Source of the DNA: CAYLSV01 sp964386435
GTDB taxonomy: Bacteria > Planctomycetota > Phycisphaerae > Tepidisphaerales > Tepidisphaeraceae
Assembly (NCBI GenBank): GCA_964386435.1
Contig: CAYLSV010000093.1
Span: forward strand, 1-13,699
Reading direction: 5' to 3'
Length of the DNA stretch: 13,699 nucleotides
Made by a program: the position numbers and the translations under genes. Below the pieces are notes generated by a model. The model saw nothing but the letters and a program-made list of their open reading frames with translations. It was not told the origin of the DNA and did no database searches. Each line of letters opens with the position of its first letter. Positions within the stretch are counted from its first letter, which is position 1. Below, piece by piece: positions 11,170 to 13,699 of the stretch.

Positions 11170-11646
11170 TCAGATTGGCAGCAGACGGTTGAAGTAGAGG
11201 GCGAGCGGCACGAGGACCACACCGGCGACAATGCCGTAGATGACCTTCTTGCGCTTCTCCTCGTCCATGTCCGCCAGGAACCCGCCGCCGCCGCTGCTCT
11301 TTTTCTTTTTGCCTTTGGGCTTGTGGTGGCACTTGAGGCAGATGTAGCCGCCGGACTTTTTCGGGGCCCGTTCCGAGCGGATCATGTCGACGGGCGAGAA
11401 GAACTGCCGGCACAACGGGCACTGGCTCATCGTGTCGGTTTTGCCGGTCAGGGCGCCGCCTTGGTCGGTGAGCGTGTCGTCGCCGCGCTTCTTGCGCTCG
11501 TCGGCGAGGCCGCAGTCGTAGCACCAGTACTGGCCCTTGCTGTCCTTCATCCGCTTGGCACCGGCGACGCTGGTGCCGCAGCTGATGCAAATTTTGCCCG
11601 GCGAGTTCAACGTGCTGGAGCTGGCGGAGGCGGAGGCATCAGACAT
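11170..11646 (-). CDS. Tail-anchored double zinc-ribbon protein
   Basis: The 158-residue protein has a Ser/Ala-rich head and two zinc-ribbon modules. The first is CISC (C20, C23) with CYDC (C42, C45); the second is CPLC (C76, C79) with CLKC (C103, C106). A Lys/Gly/Ser linker (KGKKKKSSGGGG, 111-122) follows, then one C-terminal membrane helix at about 135-155 (VIYGIVAGVVLVPLALYF). The zinc modules should be cytoplasmic, held at the membrane by the tail. The ATG at 11646 is chosen because a good GAAAGG Shine-Dalgarno lies 6 bases upstream; the same frame stays open far upstream only as an antiphase reading of fabF. It lies 68 bp downstream of fabF on the same strand and may be co-transcribed with it. 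The family is not recognised by name. Such ribbons bind nucleic acid or protein, but here no specific role can be assigned. Confidence 0.85.
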   Translation of the reverse strand: MSDASASASSSTLNSPGKICISCGTSVAGAKRMKDSKGQYWCYDCGLADERKKRGDDTLTDQGGALTGKTDTMSQCPLCRQFFSPVDMIRSERAPKKSGGYICLKCHHKPKGKKKKSSGGGGFLADMDEEKRKKVIYGIVAGVVLVPLALYFNRLLPI

Positions 11647-11652
11647 GGGGAA

Positions 11653-11658
11653 CCTTTC
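11653..11658 (-). promoter_or_regulatory. Shine-Dalgarno site deciding the zinc-ribbon protein start
   Basis: Read on the minus strand, GAAAGG is followed by TTCCC and then C-ATG at 11646. It is the clearest ribosome-binding site in the window and argues for this start over longer readings into fabF. Confidence 0.6.
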
Positions 11659-11714
11659 GATGAGAACCACCCGCACTTTATGCCGGTCGGCGCCTCCGCA
11701 CAACGTCCGACCCG

Positions 11715-12995
11715 TCACGCCGCCGGCTGGCGGACGATGACGGCGTCGTTCTGTCCGCCGAAGCCGAAGCCGGTGCTCATCGCCACAGCCACCTCGGCCG
11801 AGCGGGCGGCGTTGGGCACGTAGTTGAGGTCGCACTCCGGGTCGGGCTTGTCGAGGTTGACCGTCGGCGGCAGCACGCCGTGCCGCAGGGCCATGACCGT
11901 GGCGATCAGCTCGACCGCGCCCGCGGCGGCGATGAGGTGGCCCATCATGCTCTTGATGCTGCTGACGGGGACGGCCGTGTCGTCGCCGAACACCTGCTTG
12001 ATGGCACGGGTCTCGTTGCCGTCGTTCTCTTTGGTGCCGGTGCCGTGGGCGTTGATGTAGCCGATGTCGGCGGGCCGAAGATCGGCGTCGGCGAGGGCGG
12101 CTTTCATGGCGAGGGTCGCGCCGGTGCCGTCCGGGTGCTGATCGGTGATGCGGTAGGCGTCGGCCGTGCTGCCGTAGCCGACGACCTCGGCGAGGATCTG
12201 GGCGTTGCGGGCCTTGGCGTGCTCGAGCGTCTCGAGGATCACGACGCCCGCCCCCTCGCCCAGCACGAACCCGGCCCGGTCGGCGGAAAACGGCCGCGAC
12301 GCCGCCGGCGGGATGTCGTTCTGCTCGGACAACGCCGTCAGGCGGTTGAAGCCGGTGACGCCGAACGGGTGGATCATGCTGTGGGCCCCGCCGCTGATCA
12401 TCACGTCGGCGTCGCCGCGGCGGAGGATGGCCGTGGCCTCGCCAATGGCCTGGGTGCTGGCGGCGCAGGCGGTCAGGCAGTTGAACGACGGACCGCGGGC
12501 CCCGGTGAGCAGGGCGAGATGGGCCAGCGGTAGGTTGGGCTCCTGCTCGATCTCGCGCGTGGCGTTCATCTGCGCCAGCGCCGCCTCGGCCCACTTGACC
12601 GTGTCGACCCGCCCCTTGCCGTCGCTGCCGGCGAGGATGGCGTTGGTGTAGGGCACAAAGTCGAGCGACCCCTCGCCGCTGGCGAAGTAGATGCCCACGC
12701 GGTCACGGTCGATTTGGGCCCGGTCCAAGCCCGACTGCGTCCACGCCCCATGCGCCGCGGCCAGCGCGAATTGCGTGTTCCGCCCCGCCCCCTCATGCCG
12801 CCCGGCCGTGGGCAGCACGTCGGCCAACTCGAAATCCTTCACCTCGGCACTAATCGTCGTCGGAAACGTCCCGGCCTCGAAGAGCGTGGTGCGGGCAATG
12901 CCGCTCCCTCCGGCGACCAGCTTCTGCCACACGGCCTCCAGATCCAGCCCCATCGGCGTGACCCAACCCATGCCGGTGATGACGACGCGGTGCAT
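11715..12995 (-). CDS. fabF: 3-oxoacyl-[acyl-carrier-protein] synthase II family (FabF/KAS II)
   Basis: The 426-residue thiolase-fold enzyme condenses malonyl-ACP with acyl-ACP in fatty-acid (or a specialised acyl chain) elongation in the cytoplasm. It begins with the family start RVVITGMGWVTPMG. The complete Cys-His-His triad is visible: C177 in TACAAST, H317 in NAHGTGTKEND, and H353 in SIKSMMGHLIAAAGA with the conserved K348. GEGAGVVILE (near 247) and the terminal GFGFGGQND loop are also typical. It is slightly longer than the usual 410-415 residues. ATG 12995 is chosen because homologues begin at this methionine. A longer in-frame start (ATG 13085) would add 30 residues encoded by the upstream palindrome, with no family support. 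No Shine-Dalgarno precedes 12995. No acyl carrier protein or other fab gene is adjacent, so a role in secondary acyl chains such as polyketide or lipid variants cannot be excluded. It is followed at 68 bp by the zinc-ribbon gene. Confidence 0.95.
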   Translation of the reverse strand: MHRVVITGMGWVTPMGLDLEAVWQKLVAGGSGIARTTLFEAGTFPTTISAEVKDFELADVLPTAGRHEGAGRNTQFALAAAHGAWTQSGLDRAQIDRDRVGIYFASGEGSLDFVPYTNAILAGSDGKGRVDTVKWAEAALAQMNATREIEQEPNLPLAHLALLTGARGPSFNCLTACAASTQAIGEATAILRRGDADVMISGGAHSMIHPFGVTGFNRLTALSEQNDIPPAASRPFSADRAGFVLGEGAGVVILETLEHAKARNAQILAEVVGYGSTADAYRITDQHPDGTGATLAMKAALADADLRPADIGYINAHGTGTKENDGNETRAIKQVFGDDTAVPVSSIKSMMGHLIAAAGAVELIATVMALRHGVLPPTVNLDKPDPECDLNYVPNAARSAEVAVAMSTGFGFGGQNDAVIVRQPAA

Positions 12996-13004
12996 GAGGG
13001 AGGG

Positions 13005-13108
13005 TAGGAAGTTGGACTTGGTGAAGTTTGACTTGGCGATTTGCCGGAAGGCGTTGCCGGCGCGTCCGGCAAATCGCCACGTCATACTTCACCACGTCAA
13101 ACTTCCTA
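13005..13108. repeat. Long palindrome (44-bp arms, 16-bp loop) built of four 15-bp units
   Basis: The arms at 13005-13048 and 13065-13108 are reverse complements at 40 of 44 positions, around the 16-base loop AGGCGTTGCCGGCGCG. Within each arm a 15-bp unit is repeated in tandem: GAAGTTGGACTTGGT then GAAGTTTGACTTGGC on the left; the right arm read on the minus strand gives GAAGTTTGACGTGGT then GAAGTATGACGTGGC. Each arm closes with GATTTGCCGGA. The element is clearly less GC-rich than its surroundings. It fills most of the 122-bp spacer between the divergent fabF (-) and NIL-domain (+) genes, so it occupies the promoter region of both. It may be a cruciform-forming operator with multiple sites, or a small palindromic repeat element of the genome. 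Confidence 0.9.
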
Positions 13109-13117
13109 GGCTCCGCC

Positions 13118-13366
13118 ATGACCGAGCGCCGCGTCTGGCTGACGTTTCCCAATCGCCCCACCGTCGAGCAACCGATCATCTGCCGCATGGCCCGCCACCT
13201 GCCGGGCGTGGAGTTCGACATCCGCCAAGCGACGGTGAAGGAGGATCTGGGCATCATGGCCGTCCTGCTCCGCGGCGAGCCGGAGACGGTGACCAATGCC
13301 ATCGGCTTCCTCCGCGCCGAGGGCGTGCAGGTCGACCCGATCGAGAAGAGCGTCGTCGAGGGGTGA
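13118..13366 (+). CDS. Stand-alone NIL-domain protein
   Basis: The 82-residue protein is a single NIL domain, the small ferredoxin-like (ACT-like) ligand-binding fold otherwise found at the C-terminus of MetN-type methionine ABC transporters. Marker features are VWLTFP at 6-11, the helix EQPIICRMARHL, FDIRQATVKEDLGIMAVLL (33-51) and a closing helix with GFLRAEGVQVDPIEK (63-77). Stand-alone NIL proteins occur in several phyla and are thought to sense or bind small molecules, perhaps amino acids; the ligand here is unknown. ATG 13118 is chosen because it starts exactly at the domain. An in-frame TTG at 13028 would add 30 residues from the palindrome. No Shine-Dalgarno is visible. The gene is divergent from fabF and converges on the AraC-type gene. 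Confidence 0.82.
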   Translation: MTERRVWLTFPNRPTVEQPIICRMARHLPGVEFDIRQATVKEDLGIMAVLLRGEPETVTNAIGFLRAEGVQVDPIEKSVVEG

Positions 13367-13374
13367 ACGGCCGA

Positions 13375-13431
13375 ACCTGCCGCGGCCGACGTGCTCAGGA
13401 CGCGGTAGCCGCCGCACCACGTGCGGCAGGT
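13375..13431. repeat. Imperfect inverted repeat at convergent gene ends
   Basis: ACCTGCCGC (13375-13383) pairs with GCGGCAGGT (13423-13431), and the inner ACGTG (13389-13393) with CACGT (13418-13422) extends the stem. It covers the 28-bp spacer between the NIL and AraC-type genes and the last codons of the latter. It could act as a bidirectional terminator, but no T-run follows on either strand. Confidence 0.35.
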
Positions 13432-13699
13432 CCGGTGCCGAAGTGCTGGCGGTGGGCCCGGTAGAACTGGCTGTAGCTGCCGAAGCCGGCGGCGAGGGCG
13501 GCTTCCAACAGGTTCATCCGGCCCGGCGTGCCGTCGCGGCCGGCGTGGCCGAGCAGCCGCCGGGCGAAGTCGAGCCGGCACTTCTGCCGATAGCTCACCA
13601 GCGGTTGGCCGATCTGCTGGGCGAACAAGCGGCTCAACCGCCCCCGGCTCAGGCCGCAGCGGTCCGCGAGGGCGTCAAGGTCGTCGGCCGCCGGGTGGG
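13395..13699 (-). CDS. AraC-family transcriptional regulator, C-terminal part (truncated by window edge)
   Basis: The visible 100 residues are the double helix-turn-helix DNA-binding domain of an AraC/XylS regulator. The first HTH is DLDALADRCGLSRGRLSRLF at about 6-25. The linker helix SYRQKCRLDFARRLL (35-49) follows, and the second HTH, NLLEAALAAGFGSYSQFYRA (62-81), is followed by HRQHFGTGPAA, the family signature end. A Gly/Arg-rich loop (GHAGRDGTPGRM, 50-61) makes the connection to the second HTH longer than usual. The stop is TGA at 13395-13397. The N-terminal effector or dimerisation domain lies beyond the window, so the ligand and targets are unknown. The gene converges on the NIL-domain gene. 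Confidence 0.88.
   Translation of the reverse strand, partial: HPAADDLDALADRCGLSRGRLSRLFAQQIGQPLVSYRQKCRLDFARRLLGHAGRDGTPGRMNLLEAALAAGFGSYSQFYRAHRQHFGTGPAARGAAATAS

Noticed and set aside
9843..11231. Open frame of 462 codons on the minus strand opposite the glycosyltransferase
   Set aside because: It runs through the REP-like repeat and gives a domainless Arg/Val/Pro-rich product; the plus frame has glycosyltransferase motifs and a well-defined start.
11170..12594. A 474-codon minus-strand protein joining the fabF region to the zinc-ribbon gene
   Set aside because: Its first two thirds are an out-of-frame reading of fabF; only the last 158 codons, after a good Shine-Dalgarno, make sense.
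13005..13108. Possible CRISPR-like or tandem-repeat array
   Set aside because: The 15-bp units are adjacent pairs in inverted orientation with no spacers, so this is a palindrome and not an array.

Overview
The window is high-GC, gene-dense bacterial DNA with six of its nine genes on the minus strand. The gene content suggests a planctomycete or a relative, perhaps Phycisphaerae: an SdrD_B-type surface protein, a very large membrane-anchored TPR protein, zinc-ribbon membrane proteins, a stand-alone NIL-domain protein, and REP-like 'GCGGAGCAGGCTCCGCGGCTACCC' palindromes. This assignment is an inference from gene style; I see no rRNA, tRNA or marker gene that proves it. A run of 10 Ns at 495-504 with a change of reading frame across it shows a draft assembly with a gap of unknown true size.

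Layout. Positions 1-1266 (+) hold the 3' part of a secreted or surface SdrD_B-repeat protein. It meets, tail to tail with a 22-bp overlap, a minus-strand cluster that reads from right to left: aconitase (9220 to 6367), a 1376-residue TPR protein with one N-terminal membrane helix (6308 to 2178), and a six-TM voltage-gated-type K+ channel with a C-terminal zinc ribbon (2153 to 1245). Gaps are 58 and 24 bp, so one transcript is plausible. As given, the aconitase is broken. About 30 conserved residues, including the SRRGN-type active-site segment, are missing at 6965/6966 and the frame shifts there. It also carries an unusual Ala-rich helical insert before the first cluster cysteine.

A 126-bp divergent spacer separates aconitase from a small coiled-coil lipoprotein (9347-9853, +). 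A 29/30-bp inverted repeat followed by seven Ts (9896-10000) follows it; this is REP-like and may also act as a terminator. Next is a GT-B-like glycosyltransferase (10062-11150, +), which converges on a minus-strand pair: fabF-type 3-oxoacyl-ACP synthase (12995 to 11715) and then a tail-anchored double zinc-ribbon protein (11646 to 11170). Between fabF and a divergent 82-residue NIL-domain protein (13118-13366, +) lies a striking 44-bp-arm palindrome built from four copies of a 15-bp unit (13005-13108). The window ends in the C-terminal DNA-binding part of an AraC-family regulator (13699 to 13395, -).

Functionally this is a mixed region of central metabolism (TCA cycle, fatty-acid synthesis), membrane and surface proteins, and small zinc or ligand-binding proteins. 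I find no CRISPR array, phage, transposase or recognisable defence system. The most notable signals are the palindrome at 13005-13108, the aconitase insert and lesion, and the TPR/K+-channel pair.
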